This document shows positions 5,786 to 14,253 of a DNA stretch of 54,006 bases, in pieces; the first letter of the stretch is position 1; every line of letters starts with the position of its first letter. Source of the DNA: [Clostridium] symbiosum (GTDB taxonomy: Bacteria; Bacillota; Clostridia; Lachnospirales; Lachnospiraceae); assembly GCA_021769625.1 (NCBI GenBank), contig JAETSN010000024.1:1-54006 (forward strand), given 5' to 3'. The notes under the pieces were generated by a model. That model ran no database searches and was not told where the DNA came from. It was given only the letters and a program-made list of their open reading frames with translations. The position numbers and the translations under genes are program-made.

Positions 5786-6865
5786 ATGAATCAGAATGAA
5801 ATCAGAGAGGCAAAAAGAACACTTTATGAGCGCCGGACACGTATGGAAGATCTGCTGGAGCAGGTTGGAGACGTGATAAGCGGATATAGTAAAACCTATG
5901 AGAATAAGATCATAAACGACGAGGGGATTGTGGATGATGCGCGCCTCGAGGAGCTGATCACACAGATCATGTCCACAGCGCACAGAGATTACAGTCCGGA
6001 AGAGGAGGAACTGTACCGCAGCTTTCTCTACTGCACGATACTTGGGATCGCCTGGAAGAGTTACATTTCTTCCCCGGAAGACTTTGAGAGGGAACCGTTC
6101 GAGCCGGCGCAGGCCTACGGGGACATCGTCCGCATGGCACGCGGTACAGGGCGGTCGGCGTGCAAAAACAGAGCGGATCTGCTGAAAGCGGAGTGCGGGT
6201 ATTTCTCATACAGCTTCCATGACTTTTTTGCGTATGCGCAGGAAGTGTTCTCTTTGCTGGGAGGAGACGTGGCGGGTTCTCTTTTTACGGAGGAGGAAAA
6301 AGCGTTTCTTGAGCGGGAGATAGAGCTTTTCAATGAAAAGAGAGCCAAAGCGTTTGATGACTTTTATGCCGGGAACGAGGAGAGGGAAAAAGACCGGATG
6401 GCGGAGGATCCTCTCTATGCGGAAGAAGTAAGGCAGCGGGAAGAACTTTCAGATGCGGCGAATGAGTCGCTGGCTGTCAGGTTGGAAAGCGGAGAGGATT
6501 CGTATGATATTCTTTACGGCAGCCCGGAGGAAGAGGAAGAAGATTCCTGGTGGGTAGAATTAGCCAGACAGCACGAGGTAGGGGAAGCGATGGTCCTGCA
6601 CCGTATTCCGGACGCCGAAAAGTATAAGAGGTATTATCTGCGCTTCAGGGAACTGTCCTACACGGAGGGCGTAGAGGGGAAACTCACCTGGGATGGAGAG
6701 GCGTTTGCCGGCGCGATAGAGGAGATGGTCGATCTCTACCTCTATGAGCAGAGGCTGTCCGCCTATTCGCTGGAGGAGACATACGGGCTTGTGACTGACA
6801 GCGTAAAACAGCTGCCCGGTATTGTGCGGGAGGCAGTGCGGAAAGCGAGGAGGTACGATAAATGA
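5786..6865 (+). CDS. Unknown paralogous protein 2 (359 residues)
   Basis: Paralogue of the 322-residue protein, of unknown function. Matching blocks include ELYRSFLYCTILGIAW, YGDIVRMARGTGRSACKNRADLL, LFTEEEKAFLE, YLRFRELSYTEGVEGKLTWD and AYSLEETYGLVTD. The linker between the two domains is longer and strongly acidic (about 190-255, with EEEEEDSWW). No catalytic motif is obvious; the duplicate genes may form a hetero-oligomer or act on different partners. The start ATG 5786 has AAAAGGAG 7 nt upstream. The stop overlaps the next start in an ATGA-type junction (6862-6865), so translation is coupled to the 382-residue protein. Confidence 0.8.
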   Translation: MNQNEIREAKRTLYERRTRMEDLLEQVGDVISGYSKTYENKIINDEGIVDDARLEELITQIMSTAHRDYSPEEEELYRSFLYCTILGIAWKSYISSPEDFEREPFEPAQAYGDIVRMARGTGRSACKNRADLLKAECGYFSYSFHDFFAYAQEVFSLLGGDVAGSLFTEEEKAFLEREIELFNEKRAKAFDDFYAGNEEREKDRMAEDPLYAEEVRQREELSDAANESLAVRLESGEDSYDILYGSPEEEEEDSWWVELARQHEVGEAMVLHRIPDAEKYKRYYLRFRELSYTEGVEGKLTWDGEAFAGAIEEMVDLYLYEQRLSAYSLEETYGLVTDSVKQLPGIVREAVRKARRYDK

Positions 6866-8010
6866 TAGAGAGCCGTGAAGAACTGGGCAGGAAGCTGGTG
6901 GAGGAGTATGAAACGCACAGGGCTGATGAGTCTTATGAAGAAAGCCTGCTCTACCGGTATTTTAGGGAGAGAGAAGAGCGCCGCGCGAGGGGAAAACTGC
7001 AGTCGGAGAAATCCGTGCGGGAATTTCTGGCGGATAAGGAGGAAGAAAAAGAGTATTATCTGCGTCTGAGGGTCGCGTATCTGGCTATGGGTGATGAATA
7101 CCGGTATATTACCCGGGAGGAGTACCAGGCGGCCAGGGATGCGCTGGTGGATCAGCTGCTCAAACAGAAAAAGATGTCGGCAAAGACAAAGGCAAGCCTG
7201 CCCGGCGAGTCACAGGAGGAGTTGGAGGATCGCCTGCTGAAAAAGCAGGCGGCCGACTTTGCCTACAATGAGAAAAGGGAGCGCAGTTCAAAGAAAGAGA
7301 GTGACGACGTCAGGCTGTTACGTTTTTTTGAACAAAACAGCGGGCAGGGGGACATACCTGCCCGGGATGCGGGCATGCCAAAGGAGCAGGCGGCGGGAAA
7401 GTTTGACGAAGCGCTGATAAAGAAGTGCGAAAAGGTATGCCGCCTGCTGCGGGACGATATGCAGAAAAAGGAGCAGACCAGGGTCATTTTACCGCTATAT
7501 GTGGAGGAAGGCACAGGCGCAGGCCTCTATCTTATGGGACGCGATAATATCCCGGAGACGGAGATCCCGAAGGCTCACAATGGGTTTCCATGTTATCCCT
7601 GTGTCATCTGCTATGAGGAATGTGCCAGAGAGAGAAAGATCAAATGGGGCAGCGCCAGGATAAAAGGGATCCCGATGGACGACCGCCGGATGGTCTTTTA
7701 CATGTCGGTGAAAGGGTTTTTCACGGTGGGGGAGGCTGTAGAGTACTTAAAGGCCCTGAAAGAAAACGGCAGCCTGAAAAACGGTTACCGGCTGGATAAT
7801 GCGGCGATGGAATATGATGTGCCGCCGAAGGAGCTGGACACAGAGTTTTCTTCTTTCTTCTATGCGGATAAGAGTCCGCAGATTCTGGGCAAAGAGGATC
7901 TAAGCGAAGAGGAGCGGGAGATCATAGAGAGGGAGGACAGGGAAGAAGAGGACGCAAGGCGCAGAGAAAAAGCACGCCGGGGAAGATCCGGAGGACCGGA
8001 TGGCCGATAG
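6862..8010 (+). CDS. Unknown charged protein sharing a module with the paralogues (382 residues)
   Basis: Unknown family. The N-terminal third is rich in Glu, Arg and Lys helices. The stretch EEEKEYYLRLRVAYLAMG (about 58-75) followed by YITREEYQAARDALVDQLL resembles the C-terminal YYLRFRELSY domain of the two upstream proteins, so the three genes may share a module. A globular C-terminal half contains VILPLYVEEGTGAGLYLMG, YPCVICYEECARERK (cysteine pair) and RMVFYMSVKGFFTVGEAVEYL. The last 30 residues are almost entirely charged and probably disordered. The start overlaps the upstream stop by 4 nt. The sigma-like gene follows 20 bp later. Confidence 0.75.
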   Translation: MIESREELGRKLVEEYETHRADESYEESLLYRYFREREERRARGKLQSEKSVREFLADKEEEKEYYLRLRVAYLAMGDEYRYITREEYQAARDALVDQLLKQKKMSAKTKASLPGESQEELEDRLLKKQAADFAYNEKRERSSKKESDDVRLLRFFEQNSGQGDIPARDAGMPKEQAAGKFDEALIKKCEKVCRLLRDDMQKKEQTRVILPLYVEEGTGAGLYLMGRDNIPETEIPKAHNGFPCYPCVICYEECARERKIKWGSARIKGIPMDDRRMVFYMSVKGFFTVGEAVEYLKALKENGSLKNGYRLDNAAMEYDVPPKELDTEFSSFFYADKSPQILGKEDLSEEEREIIEREDREEEDARRREKARRGRSGGPDGR

Positions 8011-8030
8011 GAGAGGAGATTGTTTCAGAT

Positions 8031-8963
8031 ATGGAACCGGAAGTAAAAAAGGTTGAAGCAGGGATAGCTGATAAAGATGTGCGCAACAGAGAGTTAGTCA
8101 GGCGGTATCGGGAAGGCGATAAGGAGGCCGGGAATCTTCTGCTGGAAGAGAATGACGGGCTGCTGAGGAAGGCTGTCAACAGTCTGAAGGGGTTCCGGCA
8201 CATGGAAGAGGATCTTCTGCAGGAAGCCAGGCTGAAAATGATCACGGAGATAGCGGAGAAGTTTGATCTGCAGCAGAATAAGGTCAGGTTCAGTACCTAT
8301 GCTTTTCAGTGTGTATCCCGGATGGTGAGAGATATTGTACGCAAAGAGTCGAAAGAAGAAGTATCGTTGGATAAGCCGGTCGGAGAAGACAGAGAAACGC
8401 TGCTGGACTTCATACCGATAGACATAAACAGTATATCAGCGGAAAAGGGAGGAAATCCGGAGAATACTGTGCTGCGCAGGGAATACTACGCGGAACTGGA
8501 AAAATTTATAGACAGCGGATTCCTGACGGCAGGCGAACAGGCGGTGATAAGGGGGATCGTGAGAGGGAAGGGAAATAGGGAAATCGGCGTCGGGCTGTAC
8601 CGAAAAGACGGGGAGATAGAGAAGATGAAAAAGCGGGCGCTTGAAAAGGTGATGTATGCCGGAGAGAGGGAAGCATTGTTTCCGAAATACGCCGCCGGGT
8701 ATATCTTTGATCTGTCGCTTACAAACGAAGGCGACACCAAATGTAATGCGGCGCTGGAACAATTTTTGAAGGACGGCGGCTTTCTGACAGCAAGTGAACG
8801 GGCAGTGATAAGAGGGACCGCTGCCGGGGACGGATATGATGAAATTGGCGCAAGGCTGCACCGCGAAACGTGGGAGATAGAGAAGATCGAAAAGAGAGCG
8901 CGTGAAAAGATGATGTACGCCCGGGACAGAGAGGAGTTGTTCCCCAGAGGGTTTCTGGGTTGA
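8031..8963 (+). CDS. Sigma-70-like factor with tandemly duplicated region-4-like unit
   Basis: A 310-residue protein. Residues about 20-105 look like sigma-70 region 2 (LVRRYREGDKEAGNLLLEEN, MEEDLLQEARLKM, and RFSTYAFQCVSRMVRDIV for the 2.3/2.4 part). The C-terminal half contains two similar units, about 156-218 and 243-306: each has FLTAGEQAVIRG or FLTASERAVIRG, then EIGVGLYRKDGEIEKMKKRA or EIGARLHRETWEIEKIEKRA, then MYAGEREALFPK or MYARDREELFPR. Each looks like a region 4 helix-turn-helix. Two such units in tandem are unusual. It could direct RNA polymerase to promoters of this block or act as an adapter. The start follows AGGAGAGGAG by about 12 nt. It is the last gene of the block and converges on prs. 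Confidence 0.8.
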   Translation: MEPEVKKVEAGIADKDVRNRELVRRYREGDKEAGNLLLEENDGLLRKAVNSLKGFRHMEEDLLQEARLKMITEIAEKFDLQQNKVRFSTYAFQCVSRMVRDIVRKESKEEVSLDKPVGEDRETLLDFIPIDINSISAEKGGNPENTVLRREYYAELEKFIDSGFLTAGEQAVIRGIVRGKGNREIGVGLYRKDGEIEKMKKRALEKVMYAGEREALFPKYAAGYIFDLSLTNEGDTKCNAALEQFLKDGGFLTASERAVIRGTAAGDGYDEIGARLHRETWEIEKIEKRAREKMMYARDREELFPRGFLG

Positions 8964-8979
8964 CTGATGAGGCCAACCC
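8957..8979. terminator. Short hairpin between convergent genes
   Basis: GGGTTG (8957-8962) pairs with CAACCC (8974-8979) in the 22-bp gap between the sigma-like gene and the convergent prs gene. The stem is short and there is no T-run, so a termination role is only suggested by position. Confidence 0.3.
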
Positions 8980-8985
8980 ATATTG

Positions 8986-10188
8986 TCATACGTGCGCGGC
9001 TTCTGCCGTTTCCATCAGTTTCAGGTTATGCTCCTCCATCAGCCTGCGGATCTTGTCGGTGGGCGTCCGCACGAAGTTCATAGATACATTGTGGTTCATA
9101 AAGTCGATAATAGAGGCCAGAAACTTGTTCATATCGGCGGTCACATAATAGGGACGCTTCAAGAGTTCCGGCGACTGATAGGTCAGGTTTGTGGTGATCA
9201 GTTTATCGAAATATCCTTTCTCGAAAGCTTCATCAAAGAGAGCTATCCCGTTTGTAAAGAGACCGAAAGTCGTGCAGATAAATACCCGTTTTACCTTAAA
9301 TTCCTTTAAGATGCGGGCGGTATCGATCATGCTCTCGCCGGAGGAGATCATATCATCCACGATGATGGCATCCTTGCCGGCGATATTGTCCCCCAAAAAT
9401 TCATGTGCGACAATGGGATTTTTTCCGTTTACAATGGTGGAATAATCCCTTCTTTTATAGAACATTCCCACATCCACGCCCAGTACATTGGCAAAATAGA
9501 TGGCGCGGTCCAACGCCCCCTCATCCGGGCTTAGAACGATCGTGTGATCTTTGTCGATGATAATATCCGGTTCCGCCTGCAGCAATGCCTTGGTGAACTG
9601 GTATGTGGGCATGAAACTGTCGAAACCGCACAGGGGCACAGAGTTCTGTACCCTCGGGTCATGGGCATCGAAGGTGACGATGTTGCTGACACCCATGTCA
9701 GAAAGTTCTCTCAGGGCATAGGCGCAGTCAAGAGATTCCCTGCCGCTTCGCTTGTGCTGCCTGCTCTCATACAGGAAAGGCATGATGACCGTGATGCGGT
9801 AGGCTTTTCCGCCCGCCGCCGCGATGACTCTTTTTAAGTCCTGATAGTGGTCGTCGGGCGATTTATGGTTTGTATAACCGTTCATCTGGTAGGTGATACT
9901 GTGATTGCAGACATCCAACAGGATGTAAAGGTCCTTGCCGCGGATGGATTCCTTGAAGATCCCCTTGCTTTCGCCAGTGCCGAAACGCGGGCATTCCACT
10001 TCTGCAAGAAAATTATCCTCATGGTATCCCTGAAACGCGGGGTCATTTGTCAGATCTTTATGGGTTTCTCTTCGAAAAGCTGCAAGATAATCATTGATAA
10101 CTTTACCCATTTCTGCGGCAGAGTCCAGAGCTGCGATCTTTAAAGGCGCTACCGGAAGCGCCTGTTCGAGTTTTGATGCGTCGGCCAT
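8986..10188 (-). CDS. prs: Ribose-phosphate pyrophosphokinase, long form
   Basis: A 400-residue PRPP synthetase, which transfers pyrophosphate from ATP to ribose 5-phosphate to make the precursor of nucleotides, histidine and tryptophan. The PRPP-binding loop AIIVDDMISSGESMIDTA is clear, as are the FDAHDPR segment and VIMPFLYESRQHKRSGRES. It is longer than the usual 315 residues because of N-terminal and internal additions, a form I associate with clostridial relatives. The ATG has AGGAG 10 nt upstream on the minus strand. It is transcribed alone, convergent with the accessory block and divergent from the DUF512 gene. Confidence 0.9.
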   Translation of the reverse strand: MADASKLEQALPVAPLKIAALDSAAEMGKVINDYLAAFRRETHKDLTNDPAFQGYHEDNFLAEVECPRFGTGESKGIFKESIRGKDLYILLDVCNHSITYQMNGYTNHKSPDDHYQDLKRVIAAAGGKAYRITVIMPFLYESRQHKRSGRESLDCAYALRELSDMGVSNIVTFDAHDPRVQNSVPLCGFDSFMPTYQFTKALLQAEPDIIIDKDHTIVLSPDEGALDRAIYFANVLGVDVGMFYKRRDYSTIVNGKNPIVAHEFLGDNIAGKDAIIVDDMISSGESMIDTARILKEFKVKRVFICTTFGLFTNGIALFDEAFEKGYFDKLITTNLTYQSPELLKRPYYVTADMNKFLASIIDFMNHNVSMNFVRTPTDKIRRLMEEHNLKLMETAEAAHV

Positions 10189-10241
10189 GTAATGTATCTC
10201 CTATGACGGCTGAAAATGTCGAAATTTGTTTTACATATCTC

Positions 10242-10270
10242 AATTTATAACATTCTTCGTGACACGTCAA
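10242..10270 (-). promoter_or_regulatory. Probable prs promoter
   Basis: On the minus strand TTGACG (10270-10265) is followed after 17 nt by TAAATT (10247-10242); TATAAA overlaps it at a 15-nt spacing. It lies about 55-80 nt before the prs start codon. Confidence 0.5.
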
Positions 10271-10290
10271 GGAAATTCTTGTAGAATGAA

Positions 10291-10324
10291 GATGAGTTAT
10301 AAGCTGGAAGGCTTATAACTCATC
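10291..10324. promoter_or_regulatory. Perfect 13-bp inverted repeat
   Basis: GATGAGTTATAAG (10291-10303) and CTTATAACTCATC (10312-10324) are perfectly complementary around an 8-nt loop, in the 246-bp gap between divergent prs and the DUF512 gene. There is no T-run. It could be an operator for either gene or a leader hairpin. The rest of the gap holds the prs promoter and no further gene. Confidence 0.5.
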
Positions 10325-10434
10325 GCTACTTCTGAATGAAGGGAAACGCAGTTTCGCTTTATTTTAGAAGGTTCCCGTTTTATTTTAAGTAAAAATGGGA
10401 GGTAGAGATCAATAAAAGAAACGAGGCATTAAAC

Positions 10435-11841
10435 GTGAAGAAAAAGGGACATGTCATTCAGAAGGTATTGCCGGGCAGCATTGCGGAAGAGATGGGGCTG
10501 GAGCCCGGGGATGCCGTTTTAAGGATAAACGAGCAGGAGATAGACGATATTTTTGATTACCAGTATCTGGTACAGGATGATTATATCGAGGTGGCTGTCC
10601 TCGCCGGGAGCGGGGAAGAGTGCATTCTGGAGATCGAGAAGGAGCCCGGGGAAGATCTGGGACTGGAGTTCGAGAACGGACTGATGGATGAGTACAAAAG
10701 CTGCCATAATAAGTGCATCTTTTGTTTTATCGACCAGATGCCGAAGGGGATGCGGGATACGCTGTATTTTAAGGATGATGATTCCAGACTGTCTTTTCTT
10801 CAGGGGAATTATGTGACGCTGACCAATATGTCGGAGCACGATATCGACAGGATCATCCGGTACCGGTTAGAGCCCATCAATATTTCCTTCCAGACCACAA
10901 ACCCCAAGCTGCGATGCATGATGCTGCACAATCGTTTTGGGGGGGAGGCGCTGAAGAAGGCGGACAGGCTCTTTGAGGCGGGAATCGGGATGAACGGGCA
11001 GATCGTGCTCTGCAGGGGGATCAATGACGGTGCGGAACTTGAGCGGAGCATTTCGGACCTGACGAAATATCTGCCATACCTGACAAGTGTGTCAGTTGTG
11101 CCGGTGGGACTCTCGGATTTCCGGGAAGGGCTGTATCCGCTTGAGCCTTTTACGAAGGAGGATGCGGAGGCGGTCATCGACTGTATAGAAAGTTTTCAAA
11201 AGGAAATTGTCAAAGAGCACGGGCTTCATTTTGTGCATGCTTCCGATGAGTGGTATCTGCTGGCAGGGAGAGAGCTCCCCGAGGCGGAGCGCTATGACGG
11301 CTATCTGCAGTTGGAAAACGGCGTGGGGATGCTGCGGCTTCTGGAGGATGAGTTCAAAGAGGCGCTGCAGGAGAAAAAGCAAAGGGGATACGGAAGAAAT
11401 GTGGAAGCCAGAAAGATGCGGGCAGGACAGAGGCGGGAGAGCGGCGCCGGGATCCCGGATGCGGAAAAGCAGGGAAGGGAGATCTCCATTGCCACCGGGA
11501 AGCTGGCATTTCCTGTGATCAGCAAAATGGCGGGCCAGGCGGAGGAACTGTATCCGGATCTGAAAATACATGTCTATGAGATCATCAACCGCTTTTTCGG
11601 GGAAAAGATCACGGTGTCCGGGCTTTTGACGGGGCAGGACATTATGGGACAGCTTCGGGGGAAAGAGCTGGGGGAAAGGCTGCTGTTGCCTGTCAATATG
11701 CTGCGCAGCGGGACCGATGTGTTTCTGGATGATGTGACGGTGGGGGAAGTGGAAAAAACTTTACAAGTGGCGGTAGATATTGTAAAATCAAGCGGGTATG
11801 ATCTGCTCTCCTGCATGTTGGGAGAAGGCGGGGATGTATAA
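10435..11841 (+). CDS. DUF512 family protein with PDZ and radical-SAM-like domains
   Basis: A 468-residue protein of the DUF512 family, common in Clostridia and usually beside der. Order: an N-terminal PDZ-like domain (VLPGSIAEEMGLEPGDAVLRING-type segment, 10-60), a cysteine motif CHNKCIFCFIDQMP (C-x3-C-x2-C, about 90-103) typical of radical SAM iron-sulfur binding, then the DUF512 region with FGGEALKK, GRELPEAERYDGY and a C-terminal LLTGQDIMGQLRGKELG stretch. A charged insertion lies near 312-345. The biochemical role is not established. It starts with GTG, 8 nt after GAGG. Confidence 0.88.
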   Translation: MKKKGHVIQKVLPGSIAEEMGLEPGDAVLRINEQEIDDIFDYQYLVQDDYIEVAVLAGSGEECILEIEKEPGEDLGLEFENGLMDEYKSCHNKCIFCFIDQMPKGMRDTLYFKDDDSRLSFLQGNYVTLTNMSEHDIDRIIRYRLEPINISFQTTNPKLRCMMLHNRFGGEALKKADRLFEAGIGMNGQIVLCRGINDGAELERSISDLTKYLPYLTSVSVVPVGLSDFREGLYPLEPFTKEDAEAVIDCIESFQKEIVKEHGLHFVHASDEWYLLAGRELPEAERYDGYLQLENGVGMLRLLEDEFKEALQEKKQRGYGRNVEARKMRAGQRRESGAGIPDAEKQGREISIATGKLAFPVISKMAGQAEELYPDLKIHVYEIINRFFGEKITVSGLLTGQDIMGQLRGKELGERLLLPVNMLRSGTDVFLDDVTVGEVEKTLQVAVDIVKSSGYDLLSCMLGEGGDV

Positions 11842-11884
11842 GAGAGATAAATGTGATAGGTTGTGAAAAAGGATATAGCAGGAT

Positions 11885-11965
11885 GATATGAGGTTCAGAC
11901 AGGGAAAAGCGTGTGATGCGGTTTGGGAAGTGCACAGGGTTCGTGTGATGTTTGAACCGCATATC
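11885..11965. promoter_or_regulatory. Inverted repeat ahead of der
   Basis: GATATGAGGTTCA (11885-11897) pairs with TGAACCGCATATC (11953-11965) at 12 of 13 positions. The loop holds two CGTGTGATG direct repeats. It lies in the 151-bp gap before der and may be a leader structure. Confidence 0.35.
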
Positions 11966-11992
11966 AGATAGAATACAGTATGGAGGCAGTTT

Positions 11993-13330
11993 ATGGCGAA
12001 GAAAAGAGGAAAGCCGGTGGTGGCGGTGGTGGGCAGGCCCAACGTGGGTAAGTCCACACTGTTCAATGTGCTTGCCGGGGAGAGAATATCGATCGTGAAA
12101 GATACGCCGGGGATCACCAGAGACCGGATCTACGCGGATGCGGAATGGCTGAATTACAGATTTACGCTGGTGGATACAGGCGGCATCGAGCCGGAGAGCA
12201 AGGATATCCTGCTCTCCCAGATGCGGGAGCAGGCGCAGATCGCCATCGACACGGCGGATGTGATCCTGTTCATGGTGGATGTAAAACAGGGGCTTCTGGA
12301 TTCCGATTCCAAGGTGGCGGACATGCTGCGCAAGGCGGGAAAGCCGGTGGTGCTCGTGGTAAATAAAGTGGATTCGCAGGAGCGGGACATGCTGGCGGTC
12401 TACGAGTTTTACAATCTGGGCATCGGGGAGCCCCTTGCGATCTCTGCAGCTAACAGGACCGGGCTCGGCGATATGCTGGATGTGGTCGTCTCGCATTTTC
12501 CGGAGGCGGCGGGCGATGAGGAGGAGGATGACAAGATCAGGGTTGCCATTGTAGGGAAACCCAATGTGGGGAAATCGTCCATCATCAACAGGCTGCTCGG
12601 CGAGAACCGTCTGATCGTTTCGGATATCGCGGGTACCACAAGAGACGCGGTGGATACGGAAGTGACCTATAACGGTAAGGAGTATGTGTTTATCGATACG
12701 GCGGGGCTGCGCCGGAAGAACAAGATCAAGGAAGAACTGGAACGCTTTATGATCATCCGCACGGTCAGTGCGGTGGAGCGGGCGGATATCGTGGTGCTCG
12801 TGATCGACGCGGTGGACGGCGTCACGGAGCAGGATGCCAAGATCGCAGGGATCGCCCACGACCGTGGAAAGGGCATGATCATCGCGGTCAACAAGTGGGA
12901 TGCCATCGAGAAGGACGATAAGACCACGAGGGAATACGAGAAAAAGATCAGGCAGGTGCTGTCTTTTATGCCCTATGCGGAAATTTTATATATTTCTGCG
13001 CTGACAGGGCAGAGATTACCCAAATTATATGATATAATAGAAGCGGTACATGAAAATCATGCGCTGCGGGTGGCTACCGGCGTCCTGAATGAGATCATGT
13101 CGGAGGCGGTGGCGATGCAGCAGCCCCCGGCGGATAAAGGAAAGCGGCTGCGGCTCTACTACATCACGCAGGTGGCGGTAAAACCGCCCACGTTTGTGAT
13201 ATTTGTCAACGATAAGGAACTGATGCATTTTTCCTACACAAGGTATATTGAAAACCAGATCCGGGAGACTTTCGGATTTAAAGGGACGCCGCTGAAGTTC
13301 TTTATCCGCGAACGCAAAGGGGATAAATAG
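11993..13330 (+). CDS. der: Ribosome-associated double GTPase Der (EngA)
   Basis: A 445-residue essential GTPase for assembly of the 50S ribosomal subunit. Two G domains are seen in tandem: [25 protein letters not shown] and NKVD in the first, and [26 protein letters not shown] and NKWD in the second. A C-terminal KH-like domain follows ([21 protein letters not shown]). The length is typical. The start has GGAGG 6 nt upstream. It is followed by a family B repeat and plsY. Confidence 0.97.
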   Translation: MAKKRGKPVVAVVGRPNVGKSTLFNVLAGERISIVKDTPGITRDRIYADAEWLNYRFTLVDTGGIEPESKDILLSQMREQAQIAIDTADVILFMVDVKQGLLDSDSKVADMLRKAGKPVVLVVNKVDSQERDMLAVYEFYNLGIGEPLAISAANRTGLGDMLDVVVSHFPEAAGDEEEDDKIRVAIVGKPNVGKSSIINRLLGENRLIVSDIAGTTRDAVDTEVTYNGKEYVFIDTAGLRRKNKIKEELERFMIIRTVSAVERADIVVLVIDAVDGVTEQDAKIAGIAHDRGKGMIIAVNKWDAIEKDDKTTREYEKKIRQVLSFMPYAEILYISALTGQRLPKLYDIIEAVHENHALRVATGVLNEIMSEAVAMQQPPADKGKRLRLYYITQVAVKPPTFVIFVNDKELMHFSYTRYIENQIRETFGFKGTPLKFFIRERKGDK

Positions 13331-13438
13331 AACAGCATCTTCCCCGGACAGTGCCCAGAGGATTTGCAGACGCAATGCGGCTGTAAATCGCTCTGCCGCA
13401 ACCGGTACTGGGAGGGGAAGATGCGGAACTAAAATAGG
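13331..13438. repeat. Family B structured repeat, copy 2
   Basis: GCATCTTCCCC (13335-13345) pairs perfectly with GGGGAAGATGC (13414-13424); an inner stem GATTTGCAG/CTGTAAATC (13361-13369, 13381-13389) encloses GACGCA and GCGG as in copy 1. The flanks AACAGCAT and TGCGGAACTAAAATAGGAG are shared with copy 1 while the outer stem differs. The right flank includes the AGGAG used by plsY. The TGCGGAACT-plus-AATAGGAG flank also occurs alone before deoC. Confidence 0.7.
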
Positions 13439-13449
13439 AGATAAAGATT

Positions 13450-14133
13450 ATGGCACGCGTGATCTGTTTGGTGATCGGATATGTATGCGGGCTGTTTCAG
13501 ACAGCTTATATTTACGGAAAATCGAAAGGAATCGACATCAGGGAAAAGGGCAGCGGCAATGCCGGCACCACAAATACCCTGCGGACATTCGGCGTGAAGG
13601 CCGGTGTTTTAGTGCTCTTCGGGGATATCATGAAATGTGCTGTCGCCTGTCTGATCGCGCGTTTCATCATTGCGCCGCAGATGGCGCCGGATATCAACTA
13701 TCTGCTCGTATTATATGCGGCGGCGGGGGCGATCCTGGGGCATAATTTTCCTTTTTATATGCATTTCAGGGGAGGAAAAGGCATTGCGGCGACGGCGGGA
13801 CTGATCATCTGTTTCCACTGGAGCTTTTTTATCATGGGCGTCATCGTGTTTTTCGGCACTTTTTTTACCACGCACTATGTATCGCTGGGATCTCTTCTTG
13901 TGTATGCGGGATTTATGATCCAGATCATCATAGAAGGACAGATGGGTGTGTTCGGGATGTCCCAGGCGGCGTTAAATGAGATGTATATTGTGTCGGCGCT
14001 GCTGGCTGTGATGGCATACTGTAAGCACAGGGAGAATATCAAACGGCTGTTAAAAGGGCAGGAGAGAAAGACCTATCTGAAGAAGAAGGAAGAGAAACCG
14101 CAGCAGGGACAGGGTGAAACACAGGAGAGATAA
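13450..14133 (+). CDS. plsY: Acyl-phosphate:glycerol-3-phosphate acyltransferase PlsY
   Basis: A 227-residue integral membrane enzyme that acylates glycerol 3-phosphate from acyl phosphate, the first step of phospholipid synthesis in most Gram-positive bacteria. Motifs are present: GSGNAGTTN after the first membrane segment, GHNFPFYMHFRGGKGIA for the glycine-rich loop, and a late hydrophobic segment. The C-terminus adds a basic tail (KKKEEKPQQGQGETQER). The start has AGGAG 9 nt upstream, contributed by the repeat. It is next to gpsA, which makes its substrate. Confidence 0.95.
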   Translation: MARVICLVIGYVCGLFQTAYIYGKSKGIDIREKGSGNAGTTNTLRTFGVKAGVLVLFGDIMKCAVACLIARFIIAPQMAPDINYLLVLYAAAGAILGHNFPFYMHFRGGKGIAATAGLIICFHWSFFIMGVIVFFGTFFTTHYVSLGSLLVYAGFMIQIIIEGQMGVFGMSQAALNEMYIVSALLAVMAYCKHRENIKRLLKGQERKTYLKKKEEKPQQGQGETQER

Positions 14134-14253
14134 AACAGAAACCCGGAACGGTACAGACAGGATAAAATGCGGATGAGATACAGATTGAGGGAGATATGAG
14201 CAGAAGTCAGAGAGGATCATTGTAAGTTTATCATGATAGAAAGGAAACAGGGT

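Noticed and set aside
5647-5799. 50-residue ORF overlapping the start of the 359-residue gene
   Set aside because: It has only a moderate ribosome binding site and the strong promoter at 5696-5724 lies inside it, so transcripts of the next gene would not contain its start.
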